NCBI RefSeq assembly: GCF_001684975.1
Contig: NZ_MAYH01000001.1
Coordinates: 744,001 to 808,000, forward strand
Reading direction: 5' to 3'
DNA length: 64,000 nt
Source of the DNA: Chryseobacterium artocarpi
GTDB taxonomy: Bacteria > Bacteroidota > Bacteroidia > Flavobacteriales > Weeksellaceae
Position numbers and translations under genes: made by a program. Below are positions 50,394-59,356 of the stretch, in pieces. Below the pieces are notes generated by a model. It was not told the origin of the DNA. It made no database searches and saw nothing but the letters and a program-made list of their open reading frames with translations. Position 1 is the first letter of the stretch; the number at the start of each line of letters is the position of its first letter.

Positions 50394-51473
50394 ATGAAAA
50401 AAATATCTGTCATATTTATTCTGCCGGACCTAGAAACCGGAGGTGCAGAAAGAATAGTTACCACCATTGCAAATCATCTTTCCAGGGATCGTTTTGAGCC
50501 TAAGATTTTGTTGTTGCGTAAACAGGGCGGATATCTTAATTTCCTGAAAAAAGATGTAGAAATTATAGACATCAATACTGAAAGAATCAGACATTCATTA
50601 AAACCTATTTTAAGAGAAATCTATAGAAGAAGACCTGATATTGTATTTTCAGGTTTTGGAGAAGTGAATGCTTATTTATCATTATTTATCAAGCTTTTTC
50701 CAAGGACGAAATTTATTGCCCGAGAAACAAATGTTGTCAGCCAGCATGTTACCCGGAAGGAAATCAGGTTTTTCTATAATTTTTACAATAACTATCAGAA
50801 AATCATTGCACAGAGTGATGATATGATGAAAGATCTGGTAAGTAATTTTAATATCAAAAAGAAAAAAATTACCAAGATCAATAATCCGGTTGACTTTGAT
50901 TTTATAGATGAAAAGCTGAGTATAGCTGTAAAGCCAGAGGGTTTTAAATATAATTATAAAAATGTAGTAGCCATCGGGAATCTTTCTGCCAGAAAAGGAT
51001 TCGATAACCTGTTGAAAGTATTTTCAAGACTTAAGAACAAAAATATTATGCTTCACATTCTGGGTGACGGGAAAGACAAAGAAGTTTTGCTTCAGATGAA
51101 GGAATTTTTGGGGTTAAAAAATGTCATTTTCCATGGAAGACAGGAAAACCCTTATCAGTTTTTAAAATATGCTGATCTTTTTATTCTTTCTTCAAGATAC
51201 GAAGGCTTTCCTAATGTTTTACTGGAGGCAGGAGCCTGTGGGACTTATTCTTTAGCCAATAATTGCCCCGGCGGAATTAATGAGATCATTCAGAATAATG
51301 TGAATGGTGAAATTGGTAATATTGAGAATTATGAGGATTTCGCACAGAAAATAATCACTGTCATGCAGCAGAATTATAATCGTGATGCTATAAGAAATTC
51401 TATTAAATCAAGATTTTCAAAGAATATTATATTAGACAAATACGAGAAAGTTTTACTGGATTTAGTGAAGTAG
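50394..51473 (+). CDS. Glycosyltransferase (GT4-type)
   Basis: A 359-residue GT-B fold glycosyltransferase. The N-terminal domain begins with I-L-P-D-L-E-T-G-G-A-E-R-I, the acceptor-side glycine loop of the family; the C-terminal domain contains the nucleotide-sugar E-x7-E site as Y-E-G-F-P-N-V-L-L-E-A (~277-287). It would transfer a sugar from a nucleotide donor to a surface glycan or lipid. No other glycan genes lie around it, so substrate and polymer are unknown. Confidence 0.9.
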   Translation: MKKISVIFILPDLETGGAERIVTTIANHLSRDRFEPKILLLRKQGGYLNFLKKDVEIIDINTERIRHSLKPILREIYRRRPDIVFSGFGEVNAYLSLFIKLFPRTKFIARETNVVSQHVTRKEIRFFYNFYNNYQKIIAQSDDMMKDLVSNFNIKKKKITKINNPVDFDFIDEKLSIAVKPEGFKYNYKNVVAIGNLSARKGFDNLLKVFSRLKNKNIMLHILGDGKDKEVLLQMKEFLGLKNVIFHGRQENPYQFLKYADLFILSSRYEGFPNVLLEAGACGTYSLANNCPGGINEIIQNNVNGEIGNIENYEDFAQKIITVMQQNYNRDAIRNSIKSRFSKNIILDKYEKVLLDLVK

Positions 51474-51537
51474 AATTGTCAGATTTGTCTTATGGGGCTT
51501 TATTTTCTTAGATTTGGACCCGATAAAATAAAGATCA

Positions 51538-51885
51538 ATGAATAAAATCCCCAAAATAGGATGCGCATGTGAAAAACCTGATTCGAATTATACTGAATAC
51601 AGAAGTTCAGAATTAGGTATAGATCATACTAACGGAAGACATGGAGAAGTAAGCATTCAACAATGTAAATTATGCCAAAGAATATGGATTCATTATTTTG
51701 TTGAATATGAGCACTATTCCAAATCAGGAAGATGGTTCAAGGGAATTGTTTCAAAAAAAGACCGCCCAAATATAACTCCGGAAAACGCTATTGAATATCT
51801 TGAAAGTATTGAATGGTATGTGTATGGAGGCTCGTTTTTTGAAAGTACAGGTGAAATAGGAAGCGGGAAGGTAAAGGTAGATTAA
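51538..51885 (+). CDS. Small protein with zinc-ribbon-like cysteines
   Basis: A 115-residue cytoplasmic protein I cannot assign. Cys9, Cys11, Cys43 and Cys46 (C-K-L-C) could form a metal site; the remainder is rich in aromatic residues (W-I-H-Y-F-V-E-Y, S-G-R-W-F-K-G). It begins 64 bp after the glycosyltransferase gene. The function is unknown; metal binding is inferred from the pairs. Confidence 0.7.
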   Translation: MNKIPKIGCACEKPDSNYTEYRSSELGIDHTNGRHGEVSIQQCKLCQRIWIHYFVEYEHYSKSGRWFKGIVSKKDRPNITPENAIEYLESIEWYVYGGSFFESTGEIGSGKVKVD

Positions 51886-51939
51886 TAACCGCCTTAAGGT
51901 ATTTAAAATTTTTTGATCTCAAAATTGATAAAACTCACT

Positions 51940-51969
51940 TTGGTGCTTGGTAATTTATATGTAAATTTG
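51940..51969 (+). promoter_or_regulatory. lpdA promoter
   Basis: TTG at 51940-51942, a 19-bp spacer, then TAAATTTG at 51962-51969: full Bacteroidetes consensus, 43 bp before the lpdA ATG. Confidence 0.8.
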
Positions 51970-52012
51970 TGAGACTTAAGATAGATAATAATAAACAAAT
52001 TCATAAAATAAC

Positions 52013-53416
52013 ATGAGTCAATTCGATGTTACCGTAATAGGTTCTGGTCCTGGTGGTTATGTAGCTGCTATCCGTGCAGCACAGTTAGGTTTCAAAACAG
52101 CAATTATTGAAAAATATTCAACTTTAGGCGGAACTTGTCTTAACGTTGGATGTATTCCGTCAAAAGCACTTCTTGACAGCTCTGAGCATTTTGAAAATGC
52201 AAAACACAATTTTGCAGGTCACGGAATTATCATCAATGAGCCACAAGTAGATATTGCAAGAATCATTGAGCGTAAAAATGAAGTTGTAGATCAAACAACT
52301 AAAGGAATCAATTTCTTAATGGACAAAAACAAAATCACTGTTTTTGAAGGATTAGGAAGCTTTGAATCTGCTACTCAGATTAAAATCACTAAAAAAGACG
52401 GTTCTTCTGAAACGATCGAATCTAAATATACCATTATTGCAACGGGTTCTAAACCGTCTTCACTTCCTTTTATCACTCTTGATAAAGAAAGAGTAATCAC
52501 TTCTACTGAAGCATTAAACCTTAAAGAGGTTCCTAAGCACTTAGTAGTAATTGGTGGTGGTGTAATTGGTCTTGAATTAGGTTCTGTATACCTAAGATTA
52601 GGAGCTCAGGTAACGGTAGTTGAGTTCATGGATAAAATCATCCCTGGAATGGATGGAGCTTTAAGTAAAGAGTTAACTAAAGTTCTTAAAAAACAAGGTA
52701 TGAAGTTTATGCTTTCTACAGCAGTTTCTGCAGTGGAAAGAAATGGAGATACTGTAAAAATCACAGCTAAAGATAAAAAAGGAGAAGAAGTCGTAGTAGA
52801 AGGAGATTATTGTTTAGTTTCTGTAGGTAGAAAACCTTACACAGATGGTCTTGGTCTTGAAAAAGCTGGTGTAGAGCTTGACGAAAGAGGAAGAGTAAAA
52901 ACAAATGACCATTTACAGACTAACGTTGCAAACATTTATGCAATCGGTGATGTTATTAAAGGTGCTATGCTTGCTCACAAAGCTGAAGAAGAAGGAGTTC
53001 TTGTTGCTGAAATCTTAGCAGGTCAAAAACCTCACATCAACTACAACTTAATTCCTGGTGTTGTATATACTTGGCCAGAAGTTGCGGGTGTAGGTAAAAC
53101 TGAAGAGCAATTGAAAGAAGAAGGAGTAGCTTACAAAGTAGGTTCTTTCCCAATGAGAGCATTAGGAAGAAGCCGTGCAAGTGGAGATACAGACGGACTT
53201 GTGAAGATTATTGCTGACGAGAAAACTGACGAGATCTTAGGAATGCACATCATTGGAGCAAGAGCTGCTGACCTTATTGCTGAAGGAGTAATTGCTATGG
53301 AATTCCGTGCAAGCGCTGAAGATATTGCAAGAAGTTCTCACGCTCACCCAACATATGCAGAAGCTATTAAAGAAGCTGCATTAGATGCTACGGCAAAAAG
53401 ATCTATCCATATGTAA
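52013..53416 (+). CDS. lpdA: Dihydrolipoyl dehydrogenase
   Basis: A 467-residue flavoenzyme (E3) that reoxidises dihydrolipoamide in pyruvate, 2-oxoglutarate and branched-chain dehydrogenase complexes and the glycine system. FAD-binding G-x-G-x-x-G at 10-15, redox disulfide Cys42-Cys47 (G-G-T-C-L-N-V-G-C), NAD-binding G-G-G-V-I-G near 180, and the dimer-interface H-A-H-P-T-Y-A-E near 447 with the active-site His-Glu pair. E1/E2 genes are not adjacent. Codon usage is markedly regular, as in a highly expressed gene, and the promoter is consensus-like. Confidence 0.95.
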   Translation: MSQFDVTVIGSGPGGYVAAIRAAQLGFKTAIIEKYSTLGGTCLNVGCIPSKALLDSSEHFENAKHNFAGHGIIINEPQVDIARIIERKNEVVDQTTKGINFLMDKNKITVFEGLGSFESATQIKITKKDGSSETIESKYTIIATGSKPSSLPFITLDKERVITSTEALNLKEVPKHLVVIGGGVIGLELGSVYLRLGAQVTVVEFMDKIIPGMDGALSKELTKVLKKQGMKFMLSTAVSAVERNGDTVKITAKDKKGEEVVVEGDYCLVSVGRKPYTDGLGLEKAGVELDERGRVKTNDHLQTNVANIYAIGDVIKGAMLAHKAEEEGVLVAEILAGQKPHINYNLIPGVVYTWPEVAGVGKTEEQLKEEGVAYKVGSFPMRALGRSRASGDTDGLVKIIADEKTDEILGMHIIGARAADLIAEGVIAMEFRASAEDIARSSHAHPTYAEAIKEAALDATAKRSIHM

Positions 53417-53447
53417 TATTTGATTAAAATTTAATCATTGAAATAAT

Positions 53448-53484
53448 AAAGAGACTGACTCATTTTTGAGTCAGCCTCTTTTGT
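53448..53484 (+). terminator. Terminator of lpdA
   Basis: AAAGAGACTGACTCA with TGAGTCAGCCTCTTT (one mismatch), 5-base loop, T-rich tail. Confidence 0.9.
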
Positions 53485-53516
53485 TTTATAAAGTTATATG
53501 AAGATTAACTAATTTC

Positions 53517-53539
53517 ATTCGTGCATTAGTGGCAAAAAA
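53517..53539 (+). repeat. Copy of dispersed repeat (single arm)
   Basis: ATTCGTGCATTAGTGGC at 53517-53533 followed by six A's; identical to the right arm at 62751-62767. Confidence 0.75.
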
Positions 53540-53620
53540 GAAAAATGTTTTTTACAAAGTAAATTTCTTCAATACTGATTTTTTGGCATAAAAATGGAAA
53601 CTGATTCTGAAAAAATAAGT

Positions 53621-54460
53621 ATGAGAAAAATATTTATAGGTTTGATGATTTTAGCAGGTATCAGTTCATTTGCACAAGAAGCAGGAAAAGCAGGAGAGTT
53701 GCTGAGAAATGAGGCGTCAACCTCTGAAATGCAGTCGCAAAATTCTTCCGGTTTTAGAAATAAAACCTTTGAACGAAATTCAGGAAATCAAAATAACAGA
53801 ATTAAAAATCCTAGCTATCAATGGAATAGAAATTATGGATATGCCGAAGTCTTTCTACGAGTTCCTGAACAAGGGTTCTTTACCGTTGAAGTTGGAGATC
53901 AGATGATTGCTAACGGCTCCGGGAAATTTCGTTTTTTTGATCTTCAATCAGGAAGGGTACCTGTTTCAATCTATGAAAACGGATTTTTAATTTATAGAAG
54001 CTCATTAATGCTGCGTAATAATAGCAGAATGGTATTAGACTTTTTTACCAATGAAGGCTTGTATCTTTTAGATTCATATCCTGTTCAAGGGCAATATGGG
54101 TTTAATGACTGGAATGATATATGGAATAATCCTTACGGAAATAACCCTGGAAATTGGGGAAGCCAAGGCAATGTAATGGATAATAATACATTCCGTCGTT
54201 TTTTTGATATGATGAAGAAAAATGAAAGCTTTGATGATGGTAAGATTGCTTTAATTAATCAGCAGATGAAAAACTCAATGTTTACTGCAACACAAATACG
54301 CGATCTGGTAAAATCGTTAAGTTTTGATAAAAACAAACTATCACTGGCAAAATCTATGTATCGAAATTGTTTAGATAAAGACAGATATTTTGTAGTATAT
54401 GATGCTTTTGATTTTGAAAGCAGCAAACGTGAGCTGATGAATTATATTTCCAGATTATAA
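53621..54460 (+). CDS. DUF4476 domain-containing secreted protein
   Basis: A 279-residue protein with signal peptide MRKIFIGLMILAGISSFAQ, which sets the start at 53621 instead of 53594. An N/Q/R-rich linker is followed by a beta domain (Y-A-E-V-F-L-R-V-P) and the C-terminal DUF4476 domain (~185-279) recognised by F-x-x-M-x-x-x-x-F-D-D-x-K-I and the ending Y-D-A-F-x-F-x-S-S-K-R-E-L. The domain is found in Bacteroidetes and its function is not known. Expected in the periplasm or outer membrane. Confidence 0.87.
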   Translation: MRKIFIGLMILAGISSFAQEAGKAGELLRNEASTSEMQSQNSSGFRNKTFERNSGNQNNRIKNPSYQWNRNYGYAEVFLRVPEQGFFTVEVGDQMIANGSGKFRFFDLQSGRVPVSIYENGFLIYRSSLMLRNNSRMVLDFFTNEGLYLLDSYPVQGQYGFNDWNDIWNNPYGNNPGNWGSQGNVMDNNTFRRFFDMMKKNESFDDGKIALINQQMKNSMFTATQIRDLVKSLSFDKNKLSLAKSMYRNCLDKDRYFVVYDAFDFESSKRELMNYISRL

Positions 54461-54467
54461 TATACAG

Positions 54468-54496
54468 AGAGAAGTGATGAACTTCTCTTTTTTTTT
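54468..54496 (+). terminator. Terminator of the DUF4476 gene
   Basis: Arms AGAGAAGT and ACTTCTCT, 5-base loop, followed by nine or more T's. Confidence 0.85.
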
Positions 54497-54606
54497 GTGT
54501 TGAAAATTTAATGATATAAAATTTTTATAATTGCTATGAATGCAGTAATGAATTTCTAAGTGGTTTTATTAATCTATGTGGTTGAAATTATACTTTTAGA
54601 ATAAAG

Positions 54607-55053
54607 TTACATCATCTTCAGATTATCATAGAAACTGCTTTTTTTAGGAGCGATATTAAACTGTATCCCGAAAGTAATCCCTTTAAAATATTTGTCCTTA
54701 TGTATTGGGAATGCATATCCAGTGTTCAGAAAGAACATATTGAATATGGATATTCCAATTCTTGGCTCTATAGCATATTGATTGAAGGAAGCACCATATA
54801 GCTGTCCGTTATTGATAAAATAAACATTAGCTTCTGGAATAAATTTATTAGTTTCATTGATGCGTGTGTAAAGTATTGAAGGTCCCAAAATCAATGATTT
54901 ATTACTTGAATCCCCAAGTTTGAATTGCAATCCGGCTTGAAGAACATTTCTCCCGGTATAACGATAGGAAACATTTAGAGCTGTCCTTTCTAATATTTGT
55001 GCATTTGAGGTAAAAATGAATAGAAAAGAGAATAAGATTAAATATTTTTTCAT
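54607..55053 (-). CDS. Small secreted protein, likely beta-barrel
   Basis: A 148-residue protein with signal peptide MKKYLILFSFLFIFTSNAQ; this start (55053) is chosen over the open frame to 55149. The mature part shows alternating strands (V-S-Y-R-Y-T-G, L-Q-A-G-L-Q-F-K-L, G-I-T-F-G-I-Q-F-N-I) that suit a small outer-membrane beta-barrel. No family name can be given. It lies between two terminated genes and is alone. Confidence 0.7.
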   Translation of the reverse strand: MKKYLILFSFLFIFTSNAQILERTALNVSYRYTGRNVLQAGLQFKLGDSSNKSLILGPSILYTRINETNKFIPEANVYFINNGQLYGASFNQYAIEPRIGISIFNMFFLNTGYAFPIHKDKYFKGITFGIQFNIAPKKSSFYDNLKMM

Positions 55054-55183
55054 GATTTTAGGTATTTTTTTATTCAAATGTACTGGTTTTAAAAGCTGTA
55101 TGAAAGATAAAATGATTCTTGGATGTATTAAATAGGTTAAAATCTTCAAATTTCCGTACCTTTGTCAGCTAATTTTATCATTA

Positions 55184-56011
55184 ATGCAACTCGGAAAAAC
55201 TCAGGCACTACAAATCGCAGAAAAAATTAACTCAGGATGGATCTTAAAAGATGAAGAATCCAGTGAAAAAGCTTTTCTTCCTAAAATCTTCATTCGTGAT
55301 GAACAGGAAGTAGGTGAGTATGTTGAAGTTTTCGTATATCAGGATGATGATAAATTAAAAGCAACTACTGAAATTCCTTTGGCAGAAGTAGGTGAATTTG
55401 CTGTCATGAGCTGTGTACAGAGTCTTCCAAGTGGGGCGTTTATGGATTGGGGAATCATTAAAGATTTGTTTATTCCTTATAAACAGCAGAAAACAAAAAT
55501 CATTGAAGGGAAAAGATATCTTGTTTATATCTATGTAGATGAAGATATGGAGCTGATTACAGGAACTACAAAATTCAAGAGAAATCCACAATATGAAGAT
55601 CTTCCGTTCCAAAAAGGAGATAAAGTAGATCTTATCATGATGAATGAAAGTGAACTGGGATGGAATGTGGTGATTAATAAAAAATATATCGGCTTGGTGT
55701 ATGCTTCTGATGTTTTCAAAAAATTATATCCATTGTCAGAAGAGAAAGGATATATTAAAGCAATTCGTGAAGATGGGAAAATTGATATTTCCCTTCAGCC
55801 GGAAGGATTTGAAAATATTGATGAATTCAAGCAAAAAATCCTTGATAAACTTGAAGAAAATTATGGTATTCTTTATGTATCGGATAAGTCTTCCCCTGAG
55901 GAGATCAAAGATGAACTTCAAATGAGCAAGAAAAACTTCAAAAAAGCCATTGGTGGACTTTATAAAGATAAAATCATCGATATTTCAGACGACAAAATCA
56001 AATTATTATAA
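55184..56011 (+). CDS. CvfB-like S1 RNA-binding protein
   Basis: A 275-residue protein with the CvfB arrangement: S1-type beta domains in the N-terminal two thirds (G-A-F-M-D-W-G-I-I-K-D-L-F-I-P is the conserved S1-like strand-loop) and a winged-helix at the end (M-S-K-K-N-F-K-K-A-I-G-G-L-Y-K). The Staphylococcus member CvfB binds RNA and affects virulence gene expression. A comparable post-transcriptional role is family-based inference. It is followed by a strong terminator. Confidence 0.87.
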   Translation: MQLGKTQALQIAEKINSGWILKDEESSEKAFLPKIFIRDEQEVGEYVEVFVYQDDDKLKATTEIPLAEVGEFAVMSCVQSLPSGAFMDWGIIKDLFIPYKQQKTKIIEGKRYLVYIYVDEDMELITGTTKFKRNPQYEDLPFQKGDKVDLIMMNESELGWNVVINKKYIGLVYASDVFKKLYPLSEEKGYIKAIREDGKIDISLQPEGFENIDEFKQKILDKLEENYGILYVSDKSSPEEIKDELQMSKKNFKKAIGGLYKDKIIDISDDKIKLL

Positions 56012-56015
56012 AAAT

Positions 56016-56044
56016 AAAAGAGCAGAATTTTTTCTGCTCTTTTG
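56016..56044 (+). terminator. Terminator of the CvfB-like gene
   Basis: AAAAGAGCAGAA paired with TTCTGCTCTTTT, 5-base T loop. Confidence 0.9.
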
Positions 56045-56181
56045 CTTTATCTACACTTGCTGCCTATTATTTGAATATCTAAATAAAGGAGTTTATATAA
56101 TTTCTTTTAACGATTTACGCGTAAAAATTCTATACTTTATTTCAAAACATGATGTAAATCATAACAATTTTGTTTAATTTT

Positions 56182-56253
56182 TTTGTTTAACAATTTTGTC
56201 AAAAATAAAATTCGGTTTAAATTTGCACAAATTTGTTTAACAAAAATGTCAAA
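56182..56253 (+). promoter_or_regulatory. TetR promoter with duplicated operator
   Basis: TTG at 56196-56198, 19 bp, TAAATTTG at 56218-56225: full promoter match. Two direct copies of TTTGTTTAACAA-N3/4-TGTCAAA (56182-56203 and 56232-56253) are 50 bp apart; one overlaps the -33 box, the other the start codon. Autorepression by the TetR product is likely. Confidence 0.75.
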
Positions 56254-56839
56254 TCAAGCAAAAAAAGACCAAACACAGGAATTGATCAAGGAGACAGCGA
56301 AGAAATTATTCTTTGTGAAAGGAAAATTTGATGCTACTACGCAGGAGATTGCAGATGAAGCTGGAGTAAATAGAACCCTTATTAATTATTATTTCCGATC
56401 AAGAGACAAACTGATCCAAATCATTTTTGATGAAGCTCAGAAAGTAGAGCAGGAGAAATCAAAGATTATTCAGAATGCGGATCTTCCGTTTAAGGAGAAG
56501 ATCAGTCAATTTATAGAAAGCAGCCTTTCTACAAGCCTTCAATATCCGTATTTGGAAACTTATATCGTTTCTCAGATCAATAAAGGAACTTGTCATCAAA
56601 GAGAAATTGAAGAAGATATCTTACAGCAAATGTACAATGATATCGAAAAAGAAATGGAATTGGGAAATATCGAGAAAACAAGCCCGGTTCAGTTTATTCT
56701 GAATATGGTTTCCTTATTAGTATTCCCAAGTGCAATACGACCGCTTTTTATGGAAAATCTGATGATCAGTGATGAAGAGTATGATAAGATTATTTCAGAG
56801 AGAAAAGAAATCATTATCAATATGTTATTTAAAAACTAG
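56246..56839 (+). CDS. TetR/AcrR family transcriptional regulator
   Basis: A 197-residue regulator. The helix-turn-helix is at about 20-50 (T-Q-E-I-A-D-E-A-G-V-N-R-T-L-I-N-Y-Y-F). The start at 56246 is preferred over 56183, since the latter would translate the promoter. The ligand-binding half is unassigned. It lies 89 bp before the efflux genes on the same strand; repression of the pump and of itself is the standard arrangement. Inducer unknown. Confidence 0.93.
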   Translation: MSNQAKKDQTQELIKETAKKLFFVKGKFDATTQEIADEAGVNRTLINYYFRSRDKLIQIIFDEAQKVEQEKSKIIQNADLPFKEKISQFIESSLSTSLQYPYLETYIVSQINKGTCHQREIEEDILQQMYNDIEKEMELGNIEKTSPVQFILNMVSLLVFPSAIRPLFMENLMISDEEYDKIISERKEIIINMLFKN

Positions 56840-56928
56840 AAAGATCTAAAGTATTTCTGAAAATGATTCGTCATTGAAAATGAAATAATAGCAAAAAACA
56901 GTATAAGAAATAAACGAAGTATAAAATT

Positions 56929-58281
56929 ATGAATAGAAAACGTATAACTGCTAAAAAGCTAAAGATTGGGATAGCTGCAGCATTTATGATTTTCGGTTTT
57001 TCATCGGTGTCTGCCCAGCAGCAGGTTACTCTGCAGGAAGCCATTAAACAGGCACTCCAGAATAAGGCTGAAGCTAAAAAAGCAGCCTTACAGGTTAAAA
57101 AAGCCGAATATAAGATTGATGAGGCTAAAGCCGGAGCTCTTCCACAGATCAGTGTAGCGGGAGGTGTTTCTTATAACCCGATTATTCAGGAAACGGTAGT
57201 AGAGATCATGGGACAGCGAAACATTTTCAAAATGGGACAGCCATGGAACTCAAACATTTCTGCAACTTTAAATCAGGCGTTGTTTGATCAGAGAGTTTTC
57301 ATCGGTCTAAAAGCTGCAAAATCCACAAGAGAATTTTATGTATTAAACTCTCAGCTGACTAATGAGCAGATCATTGTAAACGTAGCAACTGCTTATTACA
57401 ATGTATTTGTACAGGAAGAAAACCTGAAAACACTGGAAACAAGCTATAAGAATACTGAAAAAGTAAGAAATGTTATCAAAAGTCTTGTAGATAATGGTTT
57501 AGCAAAACCTATTGATCTGGACAGAACAAATGTTCAGCTTACCAATATCGCTTCCAATAAGCAAAAGCTAGTAAATGGGGTAGAACTTGCTAAAAACTCT
57601 CTTAAATTCTATATGGGAGTGCCAATGGACTCTTCTATTGAATTGGAAGAAAAGACTATAGAGCCAAAACCGGAGCTTATCGCTGGACAAATCAATTTAG
57701 ATAACAGATCTGAAGTGAAAGTTCTAAGAAAGCAAATGGAGCTTCTACAGTTTAATAAAAAGGCGACAGAAGCATTCCTTTATCCTACAGTAAGTCTTCA
57801 GGCAAACTACGGATGGTACGGAATGGGGACAAAATTCCCTTGGTTCAACGGAATCAGTAATGGTGTAAACTGGAGTGATGCGGCATCTGTAGGATTAAAT
57901 GTAAACATTCCAATCTTCACGGGTGGAGCTACAAAATCTAAGATCCAACAAGCTGAAATCGATATTCAGGATCTGAATCAGGATATTGAAAATACACAGC
58001 TAACCTTGAATTTAGATTATAAGAATGCTACGACCAATATGGAAAATGCTTTAATCAATATTCAGAGTATGAAGGATAATGTGGCATTGGCAGAAAAAGT
58101 ACAGGCAAATACACAATCTAACTATCAATATGGATTAGCAACCCTTACAGATCTATTAGATACAGATAATTCTTTAACTGAAGCAAAACAAAATTATGCT
58201 AATGCTTTATTAGATTATAAGCAGGCTGAAATTCAGTTGATGAAAGCAAAAGGAGAGTTAAACACATTACAAAACCCATAA
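56929..58281 (+). CDS. TolC family outer-membrane efflux protein
   Basis: A 450-residue outer-membrane factor. Signal peptide ends F-S-S-V-S-A-Q (residue 30). Two OEP repeats are visible: T-L-Q-E-A-I-K-Q-A-L-Q-N and the later D-L-N-Q-D-I-E-N coiled region with Y-Q-Y-G-L-A-T-L-T-D-L-L-D. Forms the trimeric channel for the pump encoded downstream. Spacing to the adaptor gene is 6 bp. Confidence 0.94.
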   Translation: MNRKRITAKKLKIGIAAAFMIFGFSSVSAQQQVTLQEAIKQALQNKAEAKKAALQVKKAEYKIDEAKAGALPQISVAGGVSYNPIIQETVVEIMGQRNIFKMGQPWNSNISATLNQALFDQRVFIGLKAAKSTREFYVLNSQLTNEQIIVNVATAYYNVFVQEENLKTLETSYKNTEKVRNVIKSLVDNGLAKPIDLDRTNVQLTNIASNKQKLVNGVELAKNSLKFYMGVPMDSSIELEEKTIEPKPELIAGQINLDNRSEVKVLRKQMELLQFNKKATEAFLYPTVSLQANYGWYGMGTKFPWFNGISNGVNWSDAASVGLNVNIPIFTGGATKSKIQQAEIDIQDLNQDIENTQLTLNLDYKNATTNMENALINIQSMKDNVALAEKVQANTQSNYQYGLATLTDLLDTDNSLTEAKQNYANALLDYKQAEIQLMKAKGELNTLQNP

Positions 58282-58287
58282 TAAACA

Positions 58288-59349
58288 ATGAAAAAAACTT
58301 TAATATATATCATCGTAGCCGCTGTACTTGTAGGGTTAGCAGCGTATAAGATTGCCGGTAACAAAGAGAAACAGACTCAGGAAGTAAAGGAGGTTGCTAA
58401 GCAGGTTGATAAAATCAACGTAAATGTCGTAACCGTTTCCAGAGAAAATATAGATACTGATTATTCAGCAAACGGAACATTCCTTCCAAAGCAGGAAATG
58501 AATCAGTCTTCTGAAATTTCAGGACGTATCGTAAATGTTTTGGTAAAAGAAGGTTCAAGAGTAGGGGCAGGACAGGTTTTAGCAACAATTAAAAGAGATG
58601 CTATCGAGGTAGATGTTACACAAGCTCAGAATAACTTACAAAACGCGATTATTGATAACCAACGTTACGAAAACGCATACAAAACAGGTGGAGTTACAAA
58701 ACAACAGCTTGATAATTCAAGATTACAGCTGAAAAACATGCAGGCAGCAGTTAGAGCTCAAGGTGTAAAAGTAAACGATACAAGCATTCGTGCAGGAATC
58801 AGTGGTACAATCAACAAAAAAATGGTTGAACCAGGAACAGTAGTTTCTCCTGGGACAGCGATGTTTGAAATCGTTAATATCAATAGCTTAAAGCTTTCTG
58901 TGTTAGTAGATGAAAGCCAGATCGGAAAAATCCAGTTGGGTCAGGAAGTTCCAATTAAAGTAAACGTTTTACCTGAAGATTCTTTCGTGGGTAGAATTAC
59001 ATTTATTGCTCCTAAGAGTGATGCTTCATTGAATTTCCCGGTTGAAATTGAAGTTCAGAACAGAGGAAACTTAAAAGCTGGTATGTATGCAACGGCTACC
59101 TTTAAAACCAACAACGGAGCAGAAACTCAGAATATGCTTACAGTTCCTGCAGAAGCGTTTGTAAACGGTGTAAGTTCAGGACAGCTATTCGTTGTTCAGA
59201 ATGGAGTTGCTAAACTGATCAAAGTAACTATCGGAAAAGTTTACGGAGATAAAGTACAGGTGTTAAGCGGGCTGAACGATGGTGAGCAAGTAGTAACCAG
59301 CGGACAGATCAACCTGGACAACGGATCTAAAGTGAACATTATAAAGTAG
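58288..59349 (+). CDS. RND efflux periplasmic adaptor subunit
   Basis: A 353-residue membrane fusion protein. N-terminal helix (4-22) anchors it to the inner membrane; there is no lipobox. The lipoyl domain halves are I-S-G-R-I-V-N-V-L-V-K-E-G and I-S-G-T-I-N-K-K-M-V-E-P-G, separated by a short alpha-hairpin (~105-155), then beta-barrel and membrane-proximal domains. It bridges the TolC-type channel and the permease; 7 bp separate it from the permease gene. Confidence 0.94.
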   Translation: MKKTLIYIIVAAVLVGLAAYKIAGNKEKQTQEVKEVAKQVDKINVNVVTVSRENIDTDYSANGTFLPKQEMNQSSEISGRIVNVLVKEGSRVGAGQVLATIKRDAIEVDVTQAQNNLQNAIIDNQRYENAYKTGGVTKQQLDNSRLQLKNMQAAVRAQGVKVNDTSIRAGISGTINKKMVEPGTVVSPGTAMFEIVNINSLKLSVLVDESQIGKIQLGQEVPIKVNVLPEDSFVGRITFIAPKSDASLNFPVEIEVQNRGNLKAGMYATATFKTNNGAETQNMLTVPAEAFVNGVSSGQLFVVQNGVAKLIKVTIGKVYGDKVQVLSGLNDGEQVVTSGQINLDNGSKVNIIK

Positions 59350-59356
59350 ACGATTT

